A DNA stretch of 64,000 nucleotides from Diospyros lotus (GCF_014633365.1 NC_068338.1:48619716-48683715); one strand, 5' to 3'. Numbered from the stretch's first letter, positions 11,801-26,800 are shown. Made by a program: numbers and translations. Notes: generated by a model from the sequence alone, not told the origin.

Positions 11801-14800
11801 GGTTTCCTAGCACTTTAGTCACGTCTGGCACACACATCTTTAATATGTTCATGCCCCATCATGGCTTCACTGAACCTGTTATATGGACTAAACTTTTTGG
11901 CATAAGAGGTGGGTAGATAAAACCTGGGAACTATCTAAAATCCATCCAGTTGCAAGAATCAATTTGGAAGCACAACAACATATTACCACAACTCAAGTAC
12001 CAAATGATAATCTTTCCTACTCCTCGTCACGACCCCAAGTGAATTAGGCAGTTATGCTGTTATATATTTATTTTGTTGTTATTTACAAGTATGTTTTAGG
12101 AGTATTTTGGTATTATTTACAATTAATTTACAATTATGGAGTAATGGGGAAGTAGTGGTAACTGCTACTAAGTAATTGCCAGATAGCTTTATATATAAGG
12201 CTATGCACAGTTCCTGGTGTTAGAAGGCCAGAAGTTCTATGCTTTCCTAATATAGAGATTTCTGAATTATGATTGGTTTCCTAAAAGTGTTTGTATCATA
12301 TAGATTATGCAACTATTAATTAAGAATCCTTCTTAATTAGCCTTAGGATCTTGCCTATTCAGGATAGGCATATGTGTATATATGTCTTGGCATTTCATTG
12401 AGATTAATAAGATCTGTTTTTTCAGTCTTTTTGACATGGTATCAGAGCCATTTCAGATTGCCCTCTGATTTCTGGCCTCGAGTGTTTTTCTTTTTCCGTG
12501 TTCCAATTTCAGCCCACTCTCTGGCCTTCAGTGTCATTCTTCACCCTTTCACTTTGACTGCTTCTAGCTATTATTGCCATATTTCCATTCACCTTTCTTT
12601 TTCTTCCCCAACCTAGGAACCATGACCGACTCCGTGGAATCCGGCAGCACGACTGAGGTTCCTTTCACGGGCAGTTCTGGCAGTGGCCTAACTTCAGGTG
12701 GGGAGTTACAAAATATCCAAGCAGCCTACAGGCTGAATGGAAAAAATTATCTTAAGTGGTCTCAATTGATTAGGACTTTCCTGAAAGGTAAGGGAAAGTT
12801 GAGCCACTTAGAGTGAATCGATCCCAAGGAGACGGATCCTACACACGCTGCATGGGATGAAGAAGATTCACTCGTGATGTCCTGGCTTTGGAACTCTATG
12901 GTTCCAGAAATTAGTGACACTGTGATGTTCTACAAAACTGCTAGAGAAATCTGGGAAGTCATGAAGACCACATATTCAAAGGTGAATGATGCTGCATAGA
13001 TTTATGAGATTCAGACCAAGGTTGCAGCTACTAAGCAGGGAACTCAGTCTATAATCGAGTATGCTAATTTGCTGCAGACCTTGTGGCAGGAGCTGGATCA
13101 CTATCAGTGCATCCAAATGATATGTAGTGAGGATGCTGTTGTTTTCAAGAATTCAGTAGAGAAAGAGAGAACCTACGACTTTCTAGCAGGATTAAATGCA
13201 GAATATGATGCAGTCTGAGTGTAAATTCTTGGCAAAATGGAACTGCCTTCATTAAATGAGGCAATATCGATAGTATGAGCAGAAGAGGGGTGATGTTGGA
13301 GACTGGTCATATGGAAAATTCAGCCCTGCTTAGTTTGAAAGGGTGTGGTCAACAGAGGCTGCCAAGAGGAGATAGGAAGGCTATGGAGCCATTCAAGACC
13401 ACAAACAAGGATGATTTGTGGTGTACCTATTGTCAAAAGCCTTGGCATACGATTGAGAAGTGCTGGAAATTACATGGGAAACCAACTAAAGGAGGTCCAT
13501 CAAAGGGGCAGGCTTACATTGCCAATAATCAATAGATTATTGAGACAAAAAGTTTCGAACAGACTGGGTTGATGGAGCTAGAGCAGGAGGAAATTGAGAG
13601 GCTGAGGAATCTGCTAGGACTGCTTGAAAAAGAATCAGGGACAACAAGTGCAGTAGGAACTCTAATCTAGCCTTCACAGGTATAACTTCCACTTCTATTG
13701 CTTTTCATGCTTCAGATTTAAGCCTTAAAACTACTTGGATCCTTGACTCCGGTGCCACAGACCATATGACTCCTTTTTCTCATGAATTCTTGTCCTATAA
13801 ACTCTGTCCTAGTACAAAGAAAATCATTCTAGTAGATGGGTCTTTAGCAACAGTGGCTGGACAAGGAGATGTCCTGATAAATGAAAACCTAACCCTGAAA
13901 GATGTTCTCCATGTGCCTAAATTGTTCACCAACCTTGTTTCCATTAAAAAATTGACCCATGATGCTAATTGTCGTGTTATCTTCTACCTTACCTTCTGTG
14001 AGTTTCAGGAAAAGGACTTGAGGAAGGTGATTGGGCATACTAAAGTGAAGGAGGGGCTTTATCATCTTGAAAGTCTTAGTGAACAGATTACTAAAAGGGT
14101 TTCTCCTGCATCATTCTTAGTGAAATCCAATAAGGATGTGCTTTGGCTTCATCATTTTCGCCTCAGCCATCCATCCTTTAGTGTTCTTCAATTTATGTTT
14201 CCCTCTTTGTTCGAGGGATTAGATATTAGAGAATTTCAGTGTGATGTTTGTCAATTTGCTAAACATAAGAGAGCTTCTTTTCCCTTCAATAATAATAGAA
14301 GTTCTTCTCCTTTTGCTCTCATTCATAGTGATATATGAGGTCCTTCTCTCGTTTCTAATCTCACAGGTGCACAATGGTTTGTGCTTTTTATAGATGATTG
14401 CACACGAGTGGTGTGGTTATATCTACTAAAAGCTAAATCAGAAGTATGCACTATCTTTCAAAACTTCCGCACTATGATTAAAAATCAGTTTGGGGTTGAG
14501 ATTAAAAGAGTTTAGACAGATAATGCCAAAGACTTCTTCAATCTAACGTTGTCCAATTTTTTCAAATTAAAGGGGATAATCCATGAGTCTTCTTGTGTCT
14601 ACACTCCTCAGCAAAATGGGGTAGTTGAGAGAAAAAATTGCCATTTGCTTACTGTTACAAGAGCCTTGCTGTTTCATAATAATGTTCCTAAAAACTATTG
14701 GGGAGAAGCTGCCTTAACATCAACCTTTCTCATTAATCGGTTGCCATCTAAAAGTCTTGACTCACATAGCCCCATTCAGTTGCTTTCTGAGTTTTTTCCT

Positions 14801-17800
14801 GACTTTAGTCCCTCGCATGGTCTTTATCCTAAAGTGTTTGGATGTCTGGCCTTTGTTCATAACCATTTACCTAATAGAGGTAAATTGGATCCGAGAGCTT
14901 TGAAATGTGTTTTTGTTGGGTATTCTTCCACTCAAAAGGGGGTACAAGTGTTTCCATCCTCCATCAAAACGGTTCTTTGTCTCAGCCGATGTGACTTTTG
15001 TGGAGGAAAGTTCATATTTCAACAAGTCCTATCCTCAGGGGGAGACTGCATTCTTGGAAGATAGTGATAGGGAATTGTTCTTTCCTACTCTACCTTCTTC
15101 ATTTGCTCCTTCTTCTTCTTGTCATCTCAAGAATATCCCACAGGATTCTGTAAATATGATGCATGGGGAACAAGTTTATACTAGTCCACTAAAGGTCTAT
15201 TCAAGGAGAAAAGTCTCAAATCCTGAACCTAAGCATGCTGAATTACTCGCACTAAGTTTAGATTCTCATCCGAGCCCTGATTCAAAACCCTAGCCTATGT
15301 GTTACCCTGATTCTAACACATCAGAACCAAATTCCTCTACCCATTAAGAATCTAAACCTAATTTTGATGATCTTGACATTCCAATTTCCCTAAGGAAGGG
15401 AACTCGAACCTGTACTAGGCATCTCTTGCACCTATTCTTGACTTACTCCCACTTATCTCCAGCTCATAAAGCTTTTCTGACAAACCTACATTCTATCCCC
15501 ATTCTAAAAACCTTATCTGAAGCATTAAGCAATAAAAATTGGAAGGATGCCATGAAAGTTGAGATGGTAGCTCTTGAAAAAAATTAGACTTGGGAGTTAA
15601 CTAAGTTACCAAAAGGGAAGAAGCCAGTGGGGTGTGGATGGGTTTTTACAGTGAAATATAAATCTGATGGATCTCTAACAAGGTATAAAGCTCGGCTAGT
15701 AGCTAAAGGGTATACTCAAACATATGGGGTGGATTATCTTGAAACTTTTGTCTCGGTAGCAAAGATGAACACATTGAGAGTTTTACTATCATTAGCAACT
15801 AACTTTGACGGGCCTCTTCTACAATTTGATGTAAAAAAATGCCTTTTTGCATGGGGACTTAGAAGAAGAGATTTATATGGAAGTGCCTCCTGGTTTTGGA
15901 GTTCAAACTCAAGGAGAAAATGTAGTGTGCCGTTTAAAAAATGCTCTCTATGGACTGAAACAGTCACCAAGAGCTTGGTTTGGGTGGTTTGCACGGGTTA
16001 TGATTGGTTTAGGGTACAAGCAGAGCCAAGCCGATCACACTCTCTTTATACATTATTCAAAAAAGTAGAAACTTACTGCCTTGCTAGTCTATGTTGACGA
16101 TATTATTGTTACCGGGGATGATAAAGAAGGAATGGAGCTCTTGAAAGTGTGTTTGATTAAAGAATTTGAGATAAAAAAGTTGGGGAAATTAAAATATTTT
16201 CTAGGTATCGAAGTTGCTCGATCTAAGGAAGGAATATTTATTTCTCAACATAAATATGTGCTAGATCTTTTGACAGATGTTGGTATGCTTGGTGGCAGGA
16301 CTGTTGATACACCTATTGAGCCAAATCATAGACTTGGTGCTGATTCGAAAAAAGGTACAATAGATAAGGAATCCTATCAAAGGTTGGTAGGAAGACTTAT
16401 TTATTTATTTCACTCTCAACCAAACATTGCGTATGCGGTAAGTGTGGTAGCCAATTAATGCATTGTCCTAATAAGAGTCATCTAAAAGCAGTGCATAGGA
16501 TTATTTACTATCTTAAAGGGACTCATGATAAGGGCATTTTGTTTAAAAAGGGAGGAGAATTGACTTTGGAAGCATATACAGATGCAAATTATGCTGGCTC
16601 TATTGTTGACAAGAGATCTACTTCGGGTTATTGCATTTTTCTTGGTAGAAATCTTGTCACTTGGAGAAGTAAAAAACAGAATGTAGTGGATAGGTCAAGT
16701 GCTGAAGTTGAATTTAGATCCATGGCTCTAGGTATTTATGAGTTATTGTGGATGAAAATTCTGTTGGAGGACTTAAAGGTGAGTTGGTCAGCTCCAATGA
16801 GGCTTTATTATGACAATAAATCATCCATCAACATTGCTCACAACCCAGTCCAACATGATAGGACTAAGCATGTTGAGGTTGATAGACACTTTATTAAAGA
16901 AAAACTAGAGAGTGGGTTGATCTGCACACCCTTTGTTCCTACAGGAGAATAGTTGGCAGATATCTTGACTAAGGGTCTCCTGGGTAATGTATATCACAGG
17001 TTCTTGAGCAAGATGGGCATGCATGATATACACACTCCATCTTGAGGGGGAGTGTTAGAAGGCCAGAAGTTCTATGCTTTCCTAATATGGAGATTTCCGA
17101 ATTATGATTGGTTTCCCAAAAGTGTTTGTATCATATATTCTTTGTATTCTAAACTGATTTGATTGTATTAGTAGCTGTATGATTTGTTTTCTTTCTGTAA
17201 ATATTTCCTAAGCTAGATTATGCAATTATTAATTAAGAATCCTTCCTAATTAGCCTTAGGATCTTGCCTATTCAGAATAGGCGTATGTGTATATATGTCT
17301 TGGCATTTCATTGAGATTAATAAGATCTATTTTTTTAGTCTTCTTGACACTTGGAATCATCAGAATTAAAGAATATATATCAGAATTATAGTTTTTCCCT
17401 CATTTCTCTGCTTTCTTCTATTATTTTGTCTGTTTCTCCCCTCATTTCTGTCTATTTTTCCCTCTCTTCCAACTCTATCTTCAAAGAGAACCTTAATTAA
17501 GACTAGGGCCCTGACATTTGGTATCAGAGTAGTCTGATTCTTGGCTAGATCTAGGTGTTTCCGATCAAATTTTGAAGGTGAGTAGTACAAGACGATTTTT
17601 GGAAGCAGTAACAGAGGCAATTACCAATTATTGGAAGCAGTTCCAATTGGTGTTTAGAGTGAAGTCAGAAGAATTTAACTGAGGAAATGATGGCCGAAGG
17701 AACTCTTGAGAGAATGCAATTGCTGGAGAAAATATTTAAGGAAGAATTCAATAAAAAACTGGATGACTTACTGGATTTGATTCCAAACAAGTTTCAAGTT

Positions 17801-20800
17801 AGTATACCAGTGGATCTTTATTTAAAATCTATTGCGGAACTGATTCTAGCAAGAGCTTAAATCCTACCTAAGACGTCTAGTCTGTAAGAAGCTGACGAAC
17901 TACCTACACTGGATTAGGAAGCAAAAGACGTTGTGAAGTTGGAGAAGGTTACTATTACACCAACTTTGAATTTTGAAGATTTCAAGCCTGCTGTTAGAGT
18001 TTGTCTAGAGTATTAATGACAGTGATAGCAGTGTCTTTGCACAAGTTATTATGCGGTTTTAGAGGGTAGAGATAGGCGGTGGCCTCACTTGTAATTAGCT
18101 GTTAAGTTGGCGGTAATCTAGTAATATCAATACCCAATTTTGTAATAGCCTAGGAGTTATCACCCTAATATTCTATAAATAGGGCAAGGGGGGCTAGGCA
18201 ACATTAACACATTATATTATTGTTTCACGAGAAAGCTTTAAGAGAGGAAAGGTGTCACGACCCAAAATCCGACAGCCATGACCGGCACTACCCCTTAAGA
18301 AGTCGAAGACTCCAATAGGGGATAGCAAGCTTGCAATACACATATTCCACATATAAATATTCAATTCATTTACAGAAATACTATCGTCATTTATATATAG
18401 AAATTAAGGTGCCATCGACCCAAAATTAAGCATTTACTTACAAAAGAATCACAAGTTACCATTTCGCAATAAGAAGAACATAGACCTTCCCGTGCACAAC
18501 CCTGTGAAATGACGTGTATATGCTGTATCGAAGCGTGGCTAGGGTATATACAATGGAATCATATACCATGACTCTTACCGTCAAAATGTATGCCAACCTA
18601 CAAAATTTGAAACATTAAGGGGTAAGCCTGACACTGGTTTAGCGAGGCGTGAAAAGCATTATAATGGGGGGAAATATAGAATTATTGCAACAATATAGAT
18701 CATCATGCCATGACAATCAAGTAATGTAAAATATCGATTAAGATATGATGAATAAATATGCACATTGGGAGTAAATCATTTAGAACTAAAATTCACACTT
18801 TTCTTTCCCTTGGTGCGGACTATCTCTACGCCACCAAGATCTGCTTCGGCGGACTATCTCATGCCGGATATAAACATGGATGGTGGACTATCTCACGCCC
18901 ATCTAGGGTGGATTATTTCACACCCTAACGTATATGTGGTGCACCAACGGCTAACTCTTACTGTGGTTAGCAATACAGGGTTCTAACTGTTACTCAATTT
19001 AACGCACATTTCATACTAACATTTAGTATTATCAATGCCACATGTAATATATCACATACAAGTATCACCAATCACAATCCACATTAATAGGAATGTAATC
19101 AATCACAGGTGTCAATATGTGCAAAACAATCAATATGGATCCAATTTCCCCGTATGCAATTTACGAATGAAATCATGAATCGTATATATAGAATACTAGA
19201 ATAACAAGAGATATGAATGCAACAAATACCACCATAATACGATTTACCCACTCATTGTGTTATGGAAGATGCAGGATTCCCTCAAACGTCTCTCGACTGG
19301 GGCACGCCAATGTCACATAACAAAATCATTAAATTACATAAAAATTAAATAAATATAAACATCAAGTCACTCAACATTTGGACCGATCCATGGGCTGCCA
19401 CAACGGGCCCAAAACCCCAAAAATAAAATAGCCTAACCAGCCACACTGCCGCCGCCGACCATCGCTGGCCCAAGATTTGGACGATCAGAACCCACCATTT
19501 GAAACGCCTAACCAAGGGGGTTAATATATCTAAAAATGGGCTAAATCTAATGGCTAGATTTTTGTAGATCTAATTTTTAATTTTTGGCCAAATTTTAAAA
19601 GCTCACTGTCAGTCACTGCTGGCCATTGCGGCCGACGCTTTCCAGGCGATCCGAGGTGACCATTCAACACCCTTAACCCTATTGACTAACATACCCAAAA
19701 ACCAACAAGATCCGACAGCTAGATCTTTGTAGATCTAAGTTCAAAGTCTCGGCCAACCTAACTTGCGAGTATATTCATATATATATATATATCACGATTT
19801 TATGCTAAATATAAGGCTGATGAAGCTAAAGAATTGATCTTCTTGTAGATCGGGGTTTCTTTCACAGTGAAAATGTGATTGGATCTAAGATAGGACGGTT
19901 AGATTGCGCAAAATCGGTTGGAAGAGAAAATGAGAGAGAGAGAGAGAGAGAGAGATTGTAATGGCAGAACGAGAAGAAGATGGGGGAGAAAGAAGCTGGA
20001 GCCCTAAGGCTTTTATATGGCTACATGGGCCTGGCTGGCCCTCCTTGGGCCCTCTCAATATAAGGCCAAAAATTGGGCCTTACAAAAGGCTGTGATTTTA
20101 GAATAGCTTTTGTAATCTTGAGAGAAGGCTTGTAATCGTGGGGTGCAACCAGCTCTACTAGTCATTGTTCTTTGAATCAAAGAAGACTGTTGGAGGGTTC
20201 TTAGGCTGGATGTAGGGTTGTCCTAAAGGACAATCCGAATTAGGATAATCTCGGTGTTCTTGTGGATGTTTGGTTTACGCATTCTTATTCTTTCAATTCC
20301 GTTTCTGTTTTTATTCATTTTGTATTTACTGTTGGATTTTAATTTATTTGTGTTTTCTATTTTGATTGATATCATTCAAACCGTGAATGATTGTGTATGT
20401 GAGAGGGGTGTTTTTGGCTAAAGATTCATATTTAAGTAACCCTAGGATAACAAATTGGTGTCGGAGCTTATCCCTAGGATCAAAATTTGTCAAGATTTCA
20501 TTGGTTTCAATTCTCTGTCATAGAATTGTGTCAAGAATGGTTGCAACTAGGTATGACAGAGACAAGTTTGATGGCCAGAATGATTTCAGCTTTTGGAAAA
20601 TGAAAATGAAGGCATTGCTAGGGAATCTAGGATTAAAAGAAGCCTTGGAGGCCAAGAAGGAAATACCCGAAACCTATAATACTGAACAAAAAAATGAAAT
20701 AAATAAACAAAAGAAAGAAATCGATAAAAAAGCATTCAATACACTGATATTAAGCCTAGGGGACAAAGTATTATGGGAGGTGTCTAAAATAACCACCGCA

Positions 20801-23800
20801 GAAGGTCTTTGGAAAATGTTAGAAACCCTTTATATGACCAAGACTCTTTCTACCAGGTTATACTTAAAAACCAAGTTCTTTTCTTTCAAGATGGGTGAGG
20901 GTCAAAAGCTATGAGATCACATTGACAGCTTCAATAAGTTGTATTGACATTAAAAATGATGATGAGAATAAGGCCTTAGCCTTATTGCACTCACTACCTA
21001 AATCATATGAGACCTTTGTAGATATCTTGAAACATGGTAGGGATAAATTGTCTTTGGATGATGTAGAAGGGGCTTTAAATTCAAAAGAATTGCAGCAAAA
21101 GGTAGAAGATAAGAACTCGGTTAGTGATGCTCTCTTGGTTGGATCTAGACCAGATAGGAATGATCCTGGGCAAAGAGGTAGTTCTAGTTCAAAATCTAAG
21201 AATGGAAGGAGAATAATAAAATGCTATTACTCCTATGAGGAAGGGCATATCAAGAAGAATTGCCCTAAGAGAAAGAAAGAGTACCTAGAGAAAAATAATT
21301 CTGAAATCACCTCATCTCTATGTGAGTACAACTATGACAATGCCAATGTTCAAGTAGTATCTGAAAATACTGATGGAGAAGCATGGATACTAGATTTGGG
21401 GTGTTCTTTCCATATGTCCCCACATAGGAAATGTTTTGTGAACTATAGAGAATTGGTAGGTGGTAAGGTGTTATTAGGCAACAACCAAGAGTATAGGATG
21501 AAGGATATTGGAGATGTAAGATTAAAGTTGCATGATGGATCGGCTAAAATCTTAAAATCTGTAAGATATGTCCCAAGTTTGAAAAGAAATCTAATTTCTG
21601 TAGGTGAGTTAGATAGAATTGGTTTCTCCTATAAAGGAGATAATGGAGTCCTAAAAGTTGCTAAAGGATCACTAATAGTGATGAAAGCAGTCCTCAACAA
21701 TGGTATTTATGTGATGCAAGCTTGCACTTTGTGTGGAGAAGTTGCTGCCACTAAAGAAAAAGCCTATGATAAGTATAGGCCATGGCATTTGAGGATGGCT
21801 CACAATAGTGAGTAAGGACAAAAGGAGGTATCTAAGAAAGGGATATTAGGAGAGGGAAAAGTTGCAGATGTGGAAAAGAGTGAATCATGTGGATTTGGTA
21901 AAGCTACCAAAGTTAAATTCTCCAAAAAGGCCTTGAATTCGTCTATAGCCCCATTAGAGGTCATCCATTAAGATCTATGGGGCCCTATCCAAACCTTGTC
22001 TCATGGTGGAGCTAGGTTATTTGTGTCTATTAGATGAAGTTTCCCTAAGAAATCACAAGCAAACATGAGCTTGCTGGAAGGTTGCCTCTGGTGTGAAGGG
22101 TTATGAGCAGTGGAGTTTGGAGTTAGGTGTGCCTATGTCTTTTATAGCTAAGGAACTTACCTATGATAGAAATTCCACCATGAAAGACATAAAATTAGAT
22201 AAAACTAATGTCAAGGAAGGTAATCTAGAAGGCTGTGTAATATAAACAGCAAGTAGAACTTCTTGAAAATGTCTTAAATAGCCCCATGAACCAGGACTTA
22301 GAAGTAGATAATCTGGAAAATGATGTAGACAGCTCCATTGATCAAAATCTAGGTTAGAAAAGGGAAAGGGAAGGAGGATCATCTAGAATAGGCAGTAAGC
22401 AAGGAAATGAAAGGTATAATGTTATGTTACCTAGGATAGGTAAAAGAAGGAACATAAGACCACCAGTGAGGTATGGAATTTTTCGGTTTTAGACTCCTAT
22501 GCACTGTTAAGTGCTATAGAAGAGGCTGGTAAGGAACCTCTTTTTCTATGAAGAGGAGATGCACTAAAAAACTCCATCAAATGGTAGGGTGCCATGAAAT
22601 GAGAAGTGGAGTGTCATGACCCTATGAGTAATAAAAGGGTATTATTGTAATAGGATAGAATAGTTTATTAGAGATATTTTAGCAATTAGTTAGGTGCACA
22701 TGGCTGCATGTGCAAGGCTGTTAGGGGACAAATATGCCTATATAAGGCTGATGTAAATGGAGGGGATGGTATGCTGAAAATTATTGAATTGAAATTCCAT
22801 TTTCTTTCCTCTACCATTCTTCCTCTCTCGTTCTTCTTCCTCTCTTTTTTGTTCTCTATTTCTCCCTCTATTTCCCTTAATATCTCTCCCTCTAACTACT
22901 GATTTCTCCCTCCTACAATTTGATTTTCTTCGCCAATTCCTCTTTAACCTATCACGAACCCTAGGTTCGTGACAAATGGTATCAGAGCATCGTTCCTCAG
23001 CAAATTTCGTTACTGATTAAGGCTAGACGGATATCGACAGCCCAGACCATTACGACCCAGATCGGTAAGCTTCCTATAGGTGTGGCTGTGGCAATTTTGA
23101 TCAGGAACTCCGTTCGGAATTCTGTGGGTGTGGCCGCTAGATCGAAAGGCACGGTGGTGCTGCAATTTTTGGATCGAGAAGCAATTCTGACCGTTCGGGT
23201 GAGGCAAGCTGCCCACCTTGTTTGGAAGGGGATTCTGACCATTATAGAAGAATTAACCCAGAGAGAATCGAGCCCATAACCAGCGACTGAAGCAACGAGC
23301 AAGTGATTTTCGTTGGTGATTTGGAGGCGACTTGGCTGGGCGGTGTTCCAGCGACTCTGGAGATCTGGAAGGTGATTAGGTGTTGGAAGGTGTTAATCTC
23401 TAAGCCAGCAAGCCCCCTCAGTTCAAAATTGGAAGGCGCAGCAGGTGAGTGTCAACTCAGATTTGAAGGAGAGCCGCGACGGAGTCGAACCATTTCAGTA
23501 GTGCGATCGGAGCCTACCGCGATTGTAATTGGATCTCGAGGACTTGTCGATCAAGGTGAACTCAAGGAGGGCGGTGGTCCTCCAGCCTGTGGTCGGTGAT
23601 TGGGTGAGAAGAAGGAGTCAGCGGGAGGCAATTGTGAATCCATAGCAATCGTGAGCAGAGCCTTACCATCCTCGACCAGTCATTACGATTGGTGTGGGAG
23701 TCCGTCAAAGACGGTTGGGTGAGACAAAGGAGCTGATTCTGGCGAGAAAGGAAGGCGCGAAGTGGAAGCGAGTGGGGATAGTAATTGAATCTCAACAAAC

Positions 23801-26800
23801 GCACACAGAGCTTGGGCAATCTTGAATCCGCTGTAATCTTGTGTGGAGAGCGATCACTGCAAGAGGCTGATGGCTCACGGCTAAGACTCCAATCTTGTCC
23901 AGAATTGAAGGCGAGCAAGCCAGGAGGATTCACGATTGGAGCTTTTGGTCGGTGATTGGGTGGTGACCAGTGCAAGGAGGAATTAGACTTGGATTGATCG
24001 AGCAGCAATTTCAACGGAATCAGCGAGTTCTAGCATTCCAGTGAGTCTAGGTGGGCTCTCGATGGAGGATTAATTCTTGGCCTTCGTGATTGCAGTAGAT
24101 TTGAGTTGGAATATTGAAGACGAGTCCGCCATGACTCTCGGTCACGAATTCCAGTTCCATTAGCAGATCCTTGAGCCTCGGTTGTGGGTCAATTCAATTT
24201 AAGAGAAGAGGAGACAGATCAAGTCAGAGGAGTCTCGGTTCAGATTGTGGAGGAAAAGTAGAAGCTGAACGCTTTGTGGTAGGCGTTTATAGAAACGGAA
24301 GTCAGTGTTGAAGCGCTGGTGACTTTGGAAGCTGCGAGTAAGGCTTAAGGCGACTTGTCCATGGCTCTGGCGAAGGGATTGATCAGCGAATCAATGAAGA
24401 GGTATTCTGCAAGCGGAAATTCCAATAAAAAAATCTAAGCTGTAAGTAAGGGGAGACAAGAGGCAAATTTCGGCTGTGAATTACTGTTAACCTCTTTCGA
24501 ATTGCCTTGGCTATTAAATTGCGTTGAGGCTGTGAGCAGAGGAAACAAGAGGTAGATTTTGGCTGTAAATTTTTGGCTAACTTGGGTCAAAGTGAAAAGG
24601 CAAACTAGAAGCATGTATAGAACTCCCATTCCTTGGCCGTTGAAGTATGTTGTTGGTGAAAATTCGGCCATGGGTAGCAGTGCATATATGAGACCATTGG
24701 AGCCTCAATTGCCGCAGATGAATACTTCATTTTCAGCTGGAATGGAGCTTCAATGGCAGCCAAAGAAGGTTGCATCTTTAGTTGGCAGCAACAAGGAACA
24801 TAAGAAGGGGATCAGCCAATTGGACAAAGGAACCAGCAGGGGTTTTGATGAAGAGTGCAAGGAAGTCGGTCGAATGTTTCGCCAGAAGTTACAAGAATTT
24901 GCAATGATACTATCTAAGGAGTATCATTACAGTTTTCCCGCTGAATACTTTGATGACTATCATGGAAGTTTTAATAAGGAAGAGTTTCTTAAAATGGAGC
25001 AGTTGAAGGAGAAATTTAGGAGGTAAGAAGCAGATTCACTGCCTACCTCCAATACGGAGTGGAAGAAGTATATCGGCCTAGGTGGAATGGACAAGAAAGG
25101 TGACGATAATGACAATGCTGGCAGCAATAGCAGACTTTGCAGGGGTTCGGTACAAGGTGTGTGGGCAAAAGGAGAATTAAAGGAACACACCGATTCCTTT
25201 GGAAAAGAAGTTCTCGATGGTGATGTTTTTGGGATTCTGCAACAAGAGCAGTCCAACTTTAAGGAAGAAGGGGAAGAGGAGGAGGAAGAAAAAAGTGAGG
25301 AAAAGGGATTGGAGGATGACACTCAATCAATTGACAGCCTCTCAAGCACTCTTACTAGTGCTGAAACACTTGGCCAGGTGTCAATTATTGAGCAATTGTT
25401 GGCTGGAAGTGAAGTTGCAGCATCTCCTAATGTTAATGCTCACAAACAGCCTTGGTATGAGTATTCAAGGAAAGAATACAAACCTCCATTGCTGCATTTT
25501 GAGGCTGCTATTGATATTTCTGGAGCAAAACATGGCTGTGGGTTGAATGGGGATAGAGTAACAGCAACAATGGCTGAAGATCTGCCCTTCTTACTTGTTT
25601 TGGATGGTAATGAAGTTTTCTCTATTGAAATTCTGGGCCAATTCATACTTGGAATTGATCTTGAAAACCTAAGAATGAAGAAGAAGAGACCTAGAAGTAG
25701 AAAGAAAGAAAGGAGGATTATCCGCATAGAGAAGGTTGGAATTGGATAGAGAGCAATGGCTACTTGAGGCAAGTTCTTGGGGACAAGAACTCTCTTAAGG
25801 AGGGGGGAATTGTCATGACCCTATGAGTAATAAAAGGGTATTATTGTAATAGAGTAGAATAGTTTGTTAGGGATATTTTAGTAATTAGTTAGGTGCACAT
25901 GGCTGCATGTGCAAGGCTGTTAGGGGACAAATATGCCTATATAAACAGTGTCACTAACTGATGTAAATGGAGGGGATGGTATGCTGAAAATTATTGAATT
26001 GAAATTCCATTTTATTTCCTCTACCATTCTTCCTCTCTCGTTCTTCTTCCTCTCTTTTCTGTTCTCTATTTCTCCCTCTCTTTCCCTTAATATCTCTCCC
26101 TCTAACTACTGATTTCTCCCTCCTACAATCTGATTTTCTTCGCCAATTCCTCTTTAACCTATCACGAACTCTAGGTTCGTGACATGGAGTTGCTTTGGAC
26201 TTTAGTGGATGAACCCTTAGGATAAAGGGGTGGTGAGCTGTGAGTGACTATTTGAGATTAAGGTAGGTGCTGGAAATGAGAAAAGGCTAGGTAAAGACTA
26301 GGCTAGTGGCTATTAAGCTAGGACAACACTTTAAGACTTAATTCTTGTTTAAATAGTGTCACTAACAGCCTTTCTCCATGAAGGTTTGAGAGGAAGTATT
26401 CTTATAGAGTAGCCCAAGGGATTTCAGGATAGAGGGAAAGGTGAGCAAGTATATTTGCTTAGAAGGTCTCTCTATGAATTAAGTCAATCCCCAAGGCATT
26501 GGTATAAGAAATGTGATTCTCTTATGATAGTCCAAGGGTTTAAAATGAGTGCATTTGGTAGCTGTGAATTATTTCAAAGATATGCCTACAGAGATGTAAA
26601 TGCATCATCTCTGGTAATCAGCCATAGAGATCCTCACGTTAAAAGCTGAGATTTAGGTCAGCAGTTGAAGTATAGGATCTAGGAGAAGCTGGGAAAATAT
26701 TAGGCATAGAAGTAAGAGAAAGGACAGCTTAGGCAGCCAGTTTATCCAAAAATAGACATACTTTTGTAAGATGGTAAAGAAGTTAAGAGAGATGAGCAAT

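Noticed and set aside
18765..18986. Short plus-strand frame over the tandem array in the solo LTR
   Set aside because: Runs antisense to the LTR's own promoter and has no family signal.
23010..24014. Several open frames on both strands in the leader of copy A
   Set aside because: They are chance frames of the long GC-richer leader. Copies B and C have no matching proteins there.
25440..25772. Minus-strand open frame of 110 codons opposite the copy A ORF
   Set aside because: Complement of the purine-rich coding strand. The plus frame has cross-copy conservation, this one does not.
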